Source: Pholiota molesta (lineage: Eukaryota; Basidiomycota; Agaricomycetes; Agaricales; Strophariaceae). From it: a DNA stretch of 64,000 nt. Both the position numbers and the translations under genes were made by a program. Where the stretch lies: NCBI GenBank assembly GCA_014925825.1, contig JACGCK010000037.1:186001-250000 (forward strand), read 5' to 3'. The notes below the pieces were generated by a model. It worked only from the letters and a program-made list of their open reading frames with translations. It was not told where the DNA came from and did not search any database. Each line of letters starts with the position of its first letter. The first letter of the stretch is position 1. Shown piece by piece: positions 36,120-46,260 of the stretch.

Positions 36120-37040
36120 TGTCGAGATGTTGAGAGGAGTGCGAGAGTACGAGTGAGTGATGTTCGAATATCGAAGACAGACGCGACCCCGTCGAATTTA
36201 TAGGCTTTCTGGATGGGACGAGCCGAACATGTTGCGTCTGGCTACAGCGGCGGCGTAGCCCACTGTCCATCGAATTCGTGTTGTACGGTTCGCAGTTATG
36301 TCCCACATCAATTCTTCGTGTCATTGTTCAGCATTTGATCCATTAACGACCGAATAAACAACATCAAGTTATACGAGCGTCGAGTAAGTATTCTATGTCG
36401 GAAATGAATCGAGTCCTTCTAATCGTTTGTAGGTCCCAGATGGTAGCAAGCGAATGATCGACCAACATCAACTGATTCGTCGAATATCATCCATCGCTTT
36501 CCACTGGAGTCTGCCTACGGGAGACTCGAAGCGATATATATAAAGAAAATGCAAGGAGTGATGGATAGAAAAGGAATATTCCATATCTGGTTAAACGTAC
36601 TGTACAGCGTCCAGCGAGTTGGTCAAATGTTAGAGAAATCGGTTGCCAGGTTATAACAATTATCGCCGCTCGCAGGTTTTGAATGGATAGAAATTCAATG
36701 GATGGTGATCAATGAGCTCGAAGGTACATACCGTTTCCGCGACTATGGTCCATACGCGATATTCTCATTGAGCGATGCAAAGCTCAGCATTTAATTGCTA
36801 CTTCAAGGACAACGCCAAGTAGGTGTTTATTCCTAGTCTACCCAAAGTCTGTCGCCGGGGAGATATTCGGATATACAGCAGACCAAGGTATACACTAGAA
36901 TAGTAAGTGAGCCACAGCTCGAAATGACGGCGGTCACAGTGAACCGCAAATTGCTCCTACTTATGTATCGCAAACATCCTATCGTCTACGTCGGACGTCG
37001 TTACCTGTTTGCAACAGGCGGGAAACGATCTAGAAAAGCT
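36120..37040. other. No recognised gene; 5' flank of the KRE9/KNH-like gene
   Basis: The first 100 bases include a short pyrimidine-rich leader and TATAAATT (about 36198, minus) upstream of the secreted-protein gene. The rest has no long frame and no repeat that I recognise. Confidence 0.4.
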
Positions 37041-37370
37041 GATGTTTATAGAATGCATCTAGTAAATTCAGATAATTTGATCTGACATAGTGAATGAATC
37101 AAATCTTATCAGATTTTGATCCAACTATAAAGGAATGCGCAATTGATCATGAATCATGATAACATGATCACCCAGCCCTAATTCGTTTCATGAAAAGTAT
37201 CTGCGATTCCCTACTTGAAATGGCTTCGCTTGTACAGTTTTGCATCTCCACCGAATCGCGACATTGAAAAGGTGGAACGGTTCTTTAGGCGACATTCGCA
37301 ACTCGAAAGCTTATCACTCGAACAGTGCGCGGATGTCTGGTTCTCCCCCAAAGTAAAAGTAGTTTAACGC
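37040..37370 (+). pseudogene. F family remnant: promoter fused to a piece of exon 2
   Basis: About 37060-37210 is the usual F upstream region (CTTATCAGATTTTGATC, then ATCACCCAGCCCTAATTCG and AAAGTATCTGC). At about 37212 it jumps straight into exon 2 (CTTGAAATGGCTTCGCTTG, then CATTCGCAACTCGAAAGCTT) and ends near 37370. Exon 1 and the start codon are gone. Confidence 0.75.
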
Positions 37371-38155
37371 CCTGCTTACACGTGGCATCGTTCGTTGTCC
37401 TTATGTTGACATTCTTTCGCATGCGAGGCCCCTTGGCAGAAGTGCTACACAAGGGGCCAAGTGTTCAAAAATACGATTGGCGCCCATCTACGTACCCAAT
37501 CGAAATTTCGGGGGTCCAGGAAAGCCGTCTTCAGTTTCTGGAACCCTTTATTGATGACAACCCATCATTACAAGTGTCATATTCCAAATTTCAGACAGCC
37601 CATCGCACGCTTGACATGACGTGCGAGCATTTTATTTTTATCTTGTTTCATTTTATCTTTTCATCTTCTTGTCTAATCTTATCTTACGCGCGCTATAATT
37701 CCCCACACATTCTTACATACTCACTATTGCGCTCAGTGCCATTCCGAGCTTCCTACGAGGCCGACCATTCTACTTTTGAAGACTTACATTAGAGATTCGT
37801 AAGTAGGTAGGTCACACTGTAGCAGACGTCTGACATAGGGCCCGCCCTGACGGAGAATAAAGGGAAGAGAAAAAAATTCCAAATTTGCCTGGACATATTC
37901 TCTGAAGTCGTACGGGCGCAGGAAACCTCCGCGCCACTTGCACACGGACCGATGGTGACATGGGAAGTAGTATGTTTGCAATATATCCAGCGTCTAAATT
38001 GTATTGAGCGTCTAAAATGAAGACATACGTGAGCATACGTGTCCGGCTTGCTATTTACAGATCGCTATGTTAATCACTTGATGTAATTGGATGATACAAT
38101 AAATACCTACTCACCTTGCCTGAGAGATCTGTCGCCAACATTTTTTCCTCCCGAC
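37370..38155. other. No recognised gene
   Basis: A 155-codon frame (37325-37792) is AT-rich, begins inside the F remnant and shows no family motif, so I do not call it. The segment 37900-38155 is the 5' flank of the next gene. Confidence 0.35.
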
Positions 38156-40276
38156 ATGTTGATCATCTTCCTCGTGCTTGCATTGACTCGTACTCTTTAT
38201 GGGGTATCTATCTCATCACTGACGGAGACGTCAAGAAGCTTTACCTCTCCGACTGTTCGCGATGTACAACTTGAAGACCAATTTGGCTCTCGCACCCTGA
38301 ACGACATCATTCTGAGTTGTTGCGCGACCATTGTCGCGTGTACTTGGTCTGCCGTGCATCCGAACAACCCCTCCCCCACAGACTGTTGGTGGACCGGCTT
38401 CAAGCGCCGGGTTGTGATCATGGTGTATGCGTTGTTGGCGCCGGAAGCGATCGCCGCCTGGGCGCTGCGGCAGCGTATGTCTGCAAAGGGCATCGCTGAT
38501 GACTACAACGCCAGGATGGCAGGTGTGTTCACCAAGTTTTAGGGAATAGAACGTATCTAATCCCTGAGCGCTACAGCTCTAGGGAAAAAAGCACAGACAG
38601 CTAATCCCAGGTCTATTCTTGACATTGTACGAGGATTTTTTCAGGATTCTCCTTTACCGCCAGAACTGGAGGAGGGTGAGGTCCCACGGTGGACTCTTAC
38701 GCACGGCTTCTTTCTTCAAATGGGAGGCTTTATTCTTTGTAAAAACGGAAGGCCTGTCCAGAGCTTAACAACTGGATTCTGGAACGCGGAGGAGGCTCGC
38801 CTTGATTGGAACATCGAAAACGGAACCATCGATCCGCCACAAATCACCGAAGAAGAGATCAAAGATAGAAGTAAAGGTGACGCCATTTCCAAAACGTTCG
38901 TCATTCTACAAACAACATGGTTCGTCGCTCAATGTGTTGCACGATGGTCGCAACACCTCCTCGTCACTGAGCTCGAAGTGGTAACTCTGGGCTTTGCGCT
39001 GCTGAATGGAATTACGTATGCGCTATGGTGGAACAAGCCTCAGAACGTTGGACAGCCGGTGCGTCTTGAAGCGAAGAGGCGACGTAAACAGTCTGGAGAC
39101 CGTCCAAAGGCACGAAAACAGTATGAGGACCGCCGAGAGCCTCGTACTGAATTGTACCCTCCATCTACCAACGCAGCACAAAACAAAAACGTCCAGGAGG
39201 ATAAAACACCTCACCATGAGTACCCAAATACCGAACCACCTACCAACGCAGCACAAATCACAAAAACGTCCAGGGAGGATATGATTACACGATCCCTCAC
39301 CCATGGAGTACCCAAATACCGAACCCACCTACCAACGCAGCACACAATCACAAAAACGTCCAGGGAGGATATGATTACACGATCCCTCACCCATGGAGTA
39401 CCCAAATACCGAACCCACCTACCAACGCAGCACACAATCACAAAAACGTCCAGGGAGGATATGATTACACGATCCCTCACCCATGGAGAAGACCAAACCC
39501 CATGCAAGGCACCCAAATACCAAACCTTCAATACATCAGGCCAGTTCCTATGCCAGTTCTCCAAATGCCGCATTTTCAGAACACGAAACCGATGGAACTT
39601 GTCATTCAGCGTCTACACAGCGTAAACGAGGTGGAGACAGCCTCGCACTTGGCCTGGCAGCAGTCTCTGCGACAAGCATCTACCAACCCAGCCCAAGAAA
39701 ACAAAAATATCATGCCCAAAACACAAATGCAATGGCCGGCGATCCCTAGCCAGTATACAAGACCAACAGCGCATGTCGACGAGAAATGGTCCTGGTTTCG
39801 TCGTGTCGTGCTCTTCCCTTTTTCTTTATCGGGGCACTTCTTCACCCATTTGCGAAGCTCGTCGACCGTTACGATGCCTCCATACCAGCCGGCGGATTGC
39901 GGGTACCAATGCTCTACTCAGGTGGCGCCGACAGCGCCAAAATATTGCGTGCCACCGCAGCCATTGGCGTATTATTCGGCGCCGTCCACCTCGCCACCAG
40001 CTGGTTCCTCGAATTTCCATCCGTCCAGACTGCACGGCTTTGGCGAGCGGCGGCGATTGTTACCACTGTGCAGCCCATGTTCATAGCGTTTTACCAACTC
40101 ACGCGACGCAGTACTTCGAGTCGCTTGCGCAATACGGTCAAGGCTTTGATGATTGGTGGATTGCCTCTGTATATTATTGGCCGCATCATACTTCTGACCC
40201 TTTCCCTCACTTCGCTTCACTCGCTACCGGTGCATTCCAAACCATTGAATGGACTGTATTCATTCCCCACTTATAG
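38156..40276 (+). CDS. Multi-spanning membrane protein of a family expanded in Agaricomycetes, unknown function
   Basis: Exon 1 (38156-38522) starts with a hydrophobic leader (MLIIFLVLALTRTLYG) and contains TLNDIILSCCATIVACTWSA, VHPNNPSP and VVIMVYALLAPEAIAAWALR. After an intron of about 120 bases comes RWTLTHGFFLQMGGFIL, DRSKGDAISKTFVILQTTWF, VAQCVARW and TLGFALLNGITYALWWNKP. A variable loop with a 90-base tandem repeat follows, then a second membrane block (PFFFIGALLHPFAKLVDRYD, GVLFGAVHLATSW, YIIGRIILLTLSLTSL) and the family end IEWTVFIPHL at 40276. Single-base shifts are needed near 39500, at a T run near 39828 and at CCGG near 40228. The exact joint of intron 1 is unsettled. Function of the family is unknown. 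Confidence 0.7.
39240..39490 (+). repeat. 90-bp coding minisatellite, about 2.7 copies
   Basis: The unit runs from ACCAACGCAGCACA through AAAAACGTCCAGGGAGGATA to AAATACCGAACCCACC. It keeps frame and encodes 30 residues including TKTSREDMITRSLTHGVPKY. The last two units are almost identical, so they are recent. Confidence 0.9.
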
Positions 40277-40499
40277 TTGTTTGCATACCTTCGCGACGTT
40301 TTTCTCCGCTTCTGTTCTACTCATCGCCGATAGCTTTGTAACCATCCAATATGTCATGCATCATGGATCACTATACTAGTTATAATTATTTGTACAACTT
40401 TCCGCGTCTATTGTTCTATTGGCTACGTAGGCAGGGCGTTAATCGTATGTATTGGGTGACTCGCTGGCTGTGGGTTGATGTTAGCAGCTATGACAGGTG

Positions 40500-40805
40500 G
40501 AAAAAAGCATGAAACGACGAACCAGCTCCCGACGACCTGCCAGAGCACCCATCCAGGCACCACGAGAGGCAGCCAGCCCACCGAGCATCCCGCGACGAGC
40601 TACAGCATAACCCATACCCCCTCAACCACACAGCACTGCATCCCCGATGAAACCGGCGCGGAGGAATGCAGAGAACGCCACGGAGCGGAAGACGAGGCGT
40701 CCGATATTGCGCCTTCCTCAAGCGACGATGGCGAAAATACGGATGGAGAGTGGTACCTGCGCTTGAGCCCGCCCTGCGACGAAGAACACCATCAGGTCGA
40801 AACTT
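40500..40805 (+). pseudogene. H family relic, C-terminal part
   Basis: DETGAEECRERHGAEDEASD, then IAPSSSDDGENTDGE and EEHHQVET correspond to DEASDIASSSGDCEDADGE of the copy at 22463. It is arranged head-to-tail relative to the minus-strand G copy that follows, as in the F-H-G order at 57503-59285, but no F copy is present here. Confidence 0.55.
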
Positions 40806-40903
40806 GAAAGCCAGCATCGACCGCCGCACGAGAACACATCCTGACGCGACAGCAACCATACCTCCTCATCAACCCCCACCCTCACCGCGCTCACACATAC
40901 ATA

Positions 40904-43238
40904 CTAGACCCCGCGAGCGCGCGGAGCGCACAGAGCCACCGCCCGCGCCCCCCCTGTCACGGGCACACCCACCATCGGCAGCGGCGGCGGCGGCGGCGGG
41001 ACGTACTTCCCATACGCATTCCTATCCCCATACCCATCGCCCTGCCCCGCACCCGCACCCGCGCCTCGCGCACTGGCACTGGCGCTGGCACTGAAGCTCT
41101 CCGCGTACCCCGAGTCCCCACACCGGCCCGTGCCCGTGTTTGGGGTCCTGGTACGCGTACGCGGAGGAGGACACGGACGCGCCGCGCGCGCGCATAGGCG
41201 ACGCCGCCCCCACCCCCCTTGCGGACCCGGACACAGATCCGGACTTGGACGCGGACGCGGAGGCAGGCCCAGGGACAGTGAGGCGCGCGGACATCGCCGA
41301 GCGGCCGCTCCGCGACGACACCGCGCTGGACGCGCGCGTGCTCCTGGGCGCCGCGTCCGTGTACATCGACGACGCATGGCTGGACGCCGGGCGCGCAACG
41401 CGCGGCTGCTGCGGCGGCTGCGCGGGCGCGTCGGTGTACATGGACGACGCGTGGCTCGACGCCACGGGAAGCGGGCCGCGCATGCTCCGCGGCGCCGCGT
41501 CGGTGTACATCGACGACGCGTGGCTCGACGGTGGGCGCGCCTGCGGCGTCCGCGCGGTGAGGCTGCGGTCCAGATCGCCAGCGGCGGAATTGGGCGCGGA
41601 CGGGCGGTACCCGAAGAAGTTCCCCGCGGGCGCGGGGGCGTCCTGGAGCGGAGGCGGCTGGATCCTTGGCGTCCGTTGCGCGGGGCGGGCGGGTCCTGCG
41701 GGAGCGGGGGAAACATAGGCGCACGCGGCCTCTGCGCGGGGCGGGCGGGTCCTGCGGGAGCGGGGGAAACACAGGCGCCGGCGTCGCCGCTGCACCAGGC
41801 GTGATAGGGCGCGCGTATAGCGCCGGCGTCGCCATCCGCGACACCGGGGTGAACCCGCCGAACATGCTCGCGGGGCCGCTGCCCCCGTACGGCGTCCCCA
41901 CCGGCGTGGGCAGCGGCGTCCACCGCGCGTCCTCGAACTCGTCGCCCAGGTCGATGCCGCCGCCCCGCCGCGGTGTGATCAGCGGCGCGACGACGCGCGG
42001 CGTGCGCCTTCCGCCCCCCTCCCCACCACCCTCATACTCGTACTCCGCGTACCCCTTCTCATACTCCTCCGCCCACGCATCCCACGTCCCCGCCTCGCTC
42101 TCCCCATGGATGCCCATGCCCAGCGCCGCCGCGCGGAAGCTCGGGCGCGCGTAGTCCTGCGCCGCCCACGCGATCTGCGGCGCGTGCTTCGGCGCGTCGC
42201 GCCGCCTCCTGCGCTCCGGGTAGAAGTCCGCCGTCACGCGCTCGGGCGCGACCCACGGGAGCGCGGCGGCGGCCGCGAGGAGGCGCTGCGCGCGCGCGAG
42301 GTACGTGGTGAGCGGCGTGTCGGAGGGCGGCGGCGTGGGCGGGTCCATCTGCGCGTAGTCCGGGCCGTAGTCGGGGTCCGCGGAGATCGGGGAGAAGGGC
42401 GGGGAGTGGATCTGGGTGGGCGGTTGTGTTTGTGGTTGGGGTTGGGGTGGTTGAGAGTAAGACGCGCGTAGGTGGGCCTGTGGCTGGGGCTTCAGCGCGG
42501 GGCGGAGAGGAGGGATGACGGGGGAGTAGGGCGTGTGTGGTTGTGCTTGAGGCGCGGGCGCGGGCGCGGGGAAGAGGAGGAACCCATGGGTGGGCAACAG
42601 GGCGCCGTTGGGCAGCGGCAGGCGGCCGAAGATGGGCGCAGGGAGCGGCGCCTGGCCCTGCGGTAGCGTGAGCTGCGACGCCGAATTCGCGTACCCAGAG
42701 TCGCGGAACTGCGGCGGCTGCGTGTACACGTATGCCTCGTCATCGTCGTCGTCCTCCCGCCGCCCGTCCGCGGGCGACTCGCACGGCTCCCGCGGCTCTG
42801 CCGCAGCGAGCCCACCGCCCGTTTCAGCCCCGACACGATCCCCCCGCCGAACGTCCGCTCCCGCGGCGAGGGCCCGGAGTTCTCGTCCACCCACACCGAC
42901 CGGCCAGCAGACGACGACCCGTCATCACTGGGGCCCGCAGTCGCCAGAAACGGGTTCCCAGGATCGACGCTGAACGCAGCTGGCGGGTCGCGGTGCAGAT
43001 TCGCAGGCGGCGGCGGCACAGGTGAGCGTAGGGTATGGCGTGGATCGAGCTGCGGCGTGGGCGCACTGGTTGCGCCGGGGTAATCGATGTGGGACGAACG
43101 CGAGGTGCTATTGCGGCTGGAGGGCGGTCCTGGGGACTCGGAGAGCCATTGCGGGGAGGGCACGAAGGGCGAGTTGGTGGAACTACTCGCACGCTGGTGC
43201 GGTGGCGGTGGCGGTTGGAGGAAGACATGGGAGGGCAT
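40904..43238 (-). CDS. G family best copy: proline/alanine-rich protein of unknown function, frame unclear
   Basis: A likely start at 43238 gives MPSHVFLQPPPPPHQRASSS, then NGNPFLATAGPSDDG-type text and RERTFGGGIVSGLKRAVGS. Near 42790 the frame moves by one at a G-rich stretch and continues for about 340 codons: YVYTQPPQFRDSGYANSAS, APIFGRLPLPNGALLPTHGF, FSPISADPDYGPDYAQMDPP, AWAAQDYARPSFRAAALGMG, AGTWDAWAEEYEKGYAEYEY and RRTPRVVAPLITPRRGGG. After a 56-base tandem duplication (41683-41794) the frame moves again; serine-rich SSHASSMYTDAAPRS repeats three times and the end is YVPPPPPPLPMVGVPVTGG. The relics conserve the same blocks, which supports a real protein. No domain is recognised; GC is very high. 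The longest single frame is 645 codons (40957-42894), whose last third is probably not the native reading. Confidence 0.5.
41683..41794. repeat. 56-bp tandem duplication inside the G gene
   Basis: GCGCGGGGCGGGCGGGTCCT and the following 36 bases occur twice in a row, differing at very few sites. Fifty-six is not a multiple of three, so the duplication shifts the frame. Confidence 0.8.
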
Positions 43239-43439
43239 GTTGGAAGACGGTGGGCGTTCTTGCGAAGCCACTTCACCGTGTTCCTCGGCAGTATTACTTT
43301 TCGTGATGGCCGGTCCTGCCGACACGTGTCCTGCCTTCTCGTGAGTTTCTTTCAGGTTTCTCTCAACACCCTCTTTACACGTAGCATCCTTCATAACTTG
43401 GCCTCCACCTCCACAACCAACACCCTTCCATATCCACTC

Positions 43440-44380
43440 CCCTCCGTCCCCACTCTCTTTCCCCGTCGTCTTCGCCGATCCAGAACGTGGCAGGACTACG
43501 TCGAAATGGACGCCGCCCACTACCTACCTCTCCCGCCCGAACGTGCTGCTGGCGCGGGCGCAGGCCGCGGTCTCCTTGCGGGCGGCAACTGAGGGCGTGG
43601 AGATGGATTGCGCCCACGAAAGGCGAAGGGGCAACGAACCCAGGCGCGCGCCGCACTCGAGCTTCCGCGCGCCGCATGTTGACGCGCGGTAGCCATAGTT
43701 CTAGATCTCGCGAAGAGTTCGAGGCGACAAGGAACGCCGCTGCAGGCGATACTGTGATTGGATATGGATTCACGTCCTAAGTATTACACCCGGTGCTACA
43801 CCGCCGCCTGCTCGTGTACTCCCCCGCTCCTGTATGCTCCGCCCTGGCCCTGCGCAAAGGACGCCGCCTGCCCTGAGGGACGGTCCTCTCCTCTCCCGCT
43901 CCTTGCTGAGGCCCTTTACGGGTATCGCATCGGCGTCGAGGACATTTACGCAGACCGACGGCGACATCGCTCGCAGCCAGCGCCGCGCCCCGCGTCGGCG
44001 GTGCAAACGTGTACTCCCGCAGTGGCAGAGTGTGTCTGGAAGTGCGCGCGGGGCAGCCGGGCGTCGTTGCGCTCGCGGCGGCTGCGCGGCGACCTCTGAG
44101 GGCCTTACTGTGCCCGTGCCTGCTGCTGGAAAAGGGCGTGGAGCCTTCACGCAGGCATGGGCATCGATGCCCTCTTGGCGTGTGCCTGCGCGCACGAGGG
44201 CGGGGGCGTGCGAGCGCCGGTGTGGGATTCAGAGTACTCGGAATATGCGGAGAGTTTAGAGATGGCGGTGTTGCAAGTGTATATATGAAGTTTTCACCCC
44301 CACCGCCGTTGCCGATTGTGGGGATGCCAGAGGCAGGAGGGGGCCTCGTTCTGTACGATTCGCGTGTTCGCCGCGGGTGA
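43440..44380 (+). pseudogene. G family relic, C-terminal half
   Basis: Plus-strand text QDYVEMDAAHYLPLPPERVL followed by LARAQAAVSLRAAT matches DYAQMDPPTPPPSD...LARAQRLLAAAA of the best copy. Later CCTGCGCAAAGGACGCCGCC and the end CCGCCGTTGCCGATTGTGGG, GGATGCCAGAGG match the relic at 60130-60700. It is head-to-head with the best G copy and tail-to-tail with an F exon 4 remnant. Confidence 0.65.
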
Positions 44381-44509
44381 TCAGAAGCAATCACGCCCAC
44401 AATCCAGCAGACGAGTTACGCTCGCTGGAAACAGTCAAAAAGGTTATCATATAAGTAGTATCCGATTATCGATACAGTATTTATGTCAATGACTTGGACG
44501 TTAGGCTAA

Positions 44510-44690
44510 GGCATTACAAGGGAACGGGTCATTCTCATCCGCCGAAATCAGCAATCCAACGCCATCTACAAGTCTGACCGCGGTTACTTCTCCAACGGAA
44601 TTTCTTTCTATCGCGCCTGAGACGTACGGGAGTGTGACTTCATTGATGCTCGTCACGGATTCGAGGCACGTACACAAAGTCGACGTTTAA
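44510..44690 (-). pseudogene. F family remnant: 3' half of exon 4
   Basis: The minus strand reads SVTSINEVTLPYVSGAIERN-like text, then RLVDGVGLLISADENDPFP up to the stop, the conserved F C-terminus. It breaks off abruptly near 44690. The rest of this F copy is missing. Confidence 0.8.
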
Positions 44691-44864
44691 CAACGATAAG
44701 TACCAACCCTCAACTGGACGGCGACATCTCAGCATAACACCTGTCTACCTCATGAGCAAACTCATCCTTTCTTGCCACCTCGGTATCAAACACCAACGCG
44801 GATATGATCCCCCTCCGAACCGTTTGTATTTCAACGCGTCACTCAGGCTGGTTGCCCCACACCA

Positions 44865-45811
44865 GCGGCCACACTTTCGTACCACATCGATAAAGTCACA
44901 GAGATCTATGAGGGCGACTACACTACTGTCTACCGTGCATCGCTTCTCGGCCAACAATCGGGCGGACCCCGTAATATTGTCCTGAAGACCGATGTAAACG
45001 CACGATACCCGCGTTCTTCGAAGTTCACTCAGGAAGCGTCACGATACGAGAAGGATCTTCAACATATGCAGGGAATCTACATTCCCCACTGCTACGGTCT
45101 CTTTCAGGCGACAATCTACAACAAACTGATCTCTGTGCTATTGCTGGAGGATTGCGGTGAAAGTATCGATTTCCGAGATGAGAGTCTTTCGGACTCGGAT
45201 AAGTGAGTGGCACATCACTCGTAGCAGTTCATACTCAACAAGATGTGTATAGAATTCAGATATTCAAGCTGTTTACGGCACTCCATGCGAGCGGTTTCGC
45301 GCATCACGATGTTGACGGACGCAATATCATGAAAAACCAAGACGGAAGATTCATTCTCGTCGATCTGGAGCATTCCAGGCCCCACAAATGTGAAGTACGG
45401 CTCGAAGTTCTCATCGGGGATTTTGCCCCGCCCGAATCAGATTTTGGGTGTGACGAGTTGTATAACCTCGCTATCGAACTAGACTTTTGGCTGCCAGGTA
45501 TGCATACCATGTCATATGGTCGTCATGCTCATTTCAAACCGATCTACCTAGAAAATCTGAACTTTTATGGGTATCATGTGCCCTTTTGGGCATTCAAAAA
45601 TGGAGAAGCCAAGAACCTCGTGGATATGTTACCATCCTCTATGTTCAGAACAGAGGAGGATCGTCAGAAGGCTTTACAATGTGCCGAAAAGATGATCGAA
45701 GTCGTTCAGGACGTTCAGGCAGAGTACGCAAATGTTCCCGACGAACAGCGATACCTCCTCGCGTCTGACATTCCGAAGTCGCACTCCAGCTCGAAGCCAA
45801 CCCTTGTGTAA
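44865..45811 (+). CDS. Short protein-kinase-like protein (fungal family), start unresolved
   Basis: The readable part starts with AATLSYHIDKVTEIYEGDYT, where YEGDYTTVYRA stands in for the glycine-rich loop, then NIVLKTD (the ATP lysine position) and EKDLQHMQGIYIPHCYGLFQ, with VLLLEDCGESIDF as hinge. A 50-base intron (45203-45252, GTGAGT...TATAG) is removed in phase, giving KIQIFKLFTALHASGFAHHD. The catalytic loop is HHDVDGRNIM and the metal-binding motif is VDLE in place of DFG. It ends at 45811 with KPTLV. These features match a large family in Agaricomycetes whose activity is mostly untested. The frame open upstream of 44865 does not join to the ATG at 44752 without a splice or base change. 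It is not part of any duplicated module. Confidence 0.75.
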
Positions 45812-46260
45812 GATTCGAGCCCTAGTTCCGCCATGGGGTTTCCTCGGAGTCGGGATGTGATGGACATTGACATGGAGGCGGTTTGCTGAGGTGATCAATA
45901 GTTAGGAATCGATAAATTAAAGATACCTTTCTCATTCCCGCTTGCATGAGTTTCTGGCCTTGCATTCCTAACAGCTGTCTCGGTGCCTGCATAGGAAGTG
46001 CTTTACATCATAGTCTTGAGGGCATCGCTGACGATGCGAGCCTCAGAATGGGACAGAAGTGCGGACTGAGTGTTGTCCATAGTGACTTCAACGAGCGCAG
46101 AAGTCTCAACATGACTGGGTTACCTTAGTTGTAGGTAGTACTCGAGACAATTCAGAGAGAAGAGATGCCTGCGAAAATATGGGAAACACTCCCATCAGAT
46201 ACGAACAGTTTCAGTCCCTCTTCATGGAGCGCTACTTACCGAGTCGCGCGTATTGGCCTT
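45812..46260. other. No recognised gene
   Basis: This is the 3' flank of the kinase-like gene followed by the approach to repeat R. Only short frames are present. Confidence 0.35.

Noticed and set aside
37325..37792. 155-codon plus-strand frame
   Set aside because: It begins inside an F exon 2 remnant and continues through AT-rich sequence without any recognisable motif.
40957..41700. Last third of the 645-codon frame as native G sequence
   Set aside because: The frame changes at the 56-base tandem duplication, and conserved SSHASSMYTDAAPRS repeats are read in another frame.
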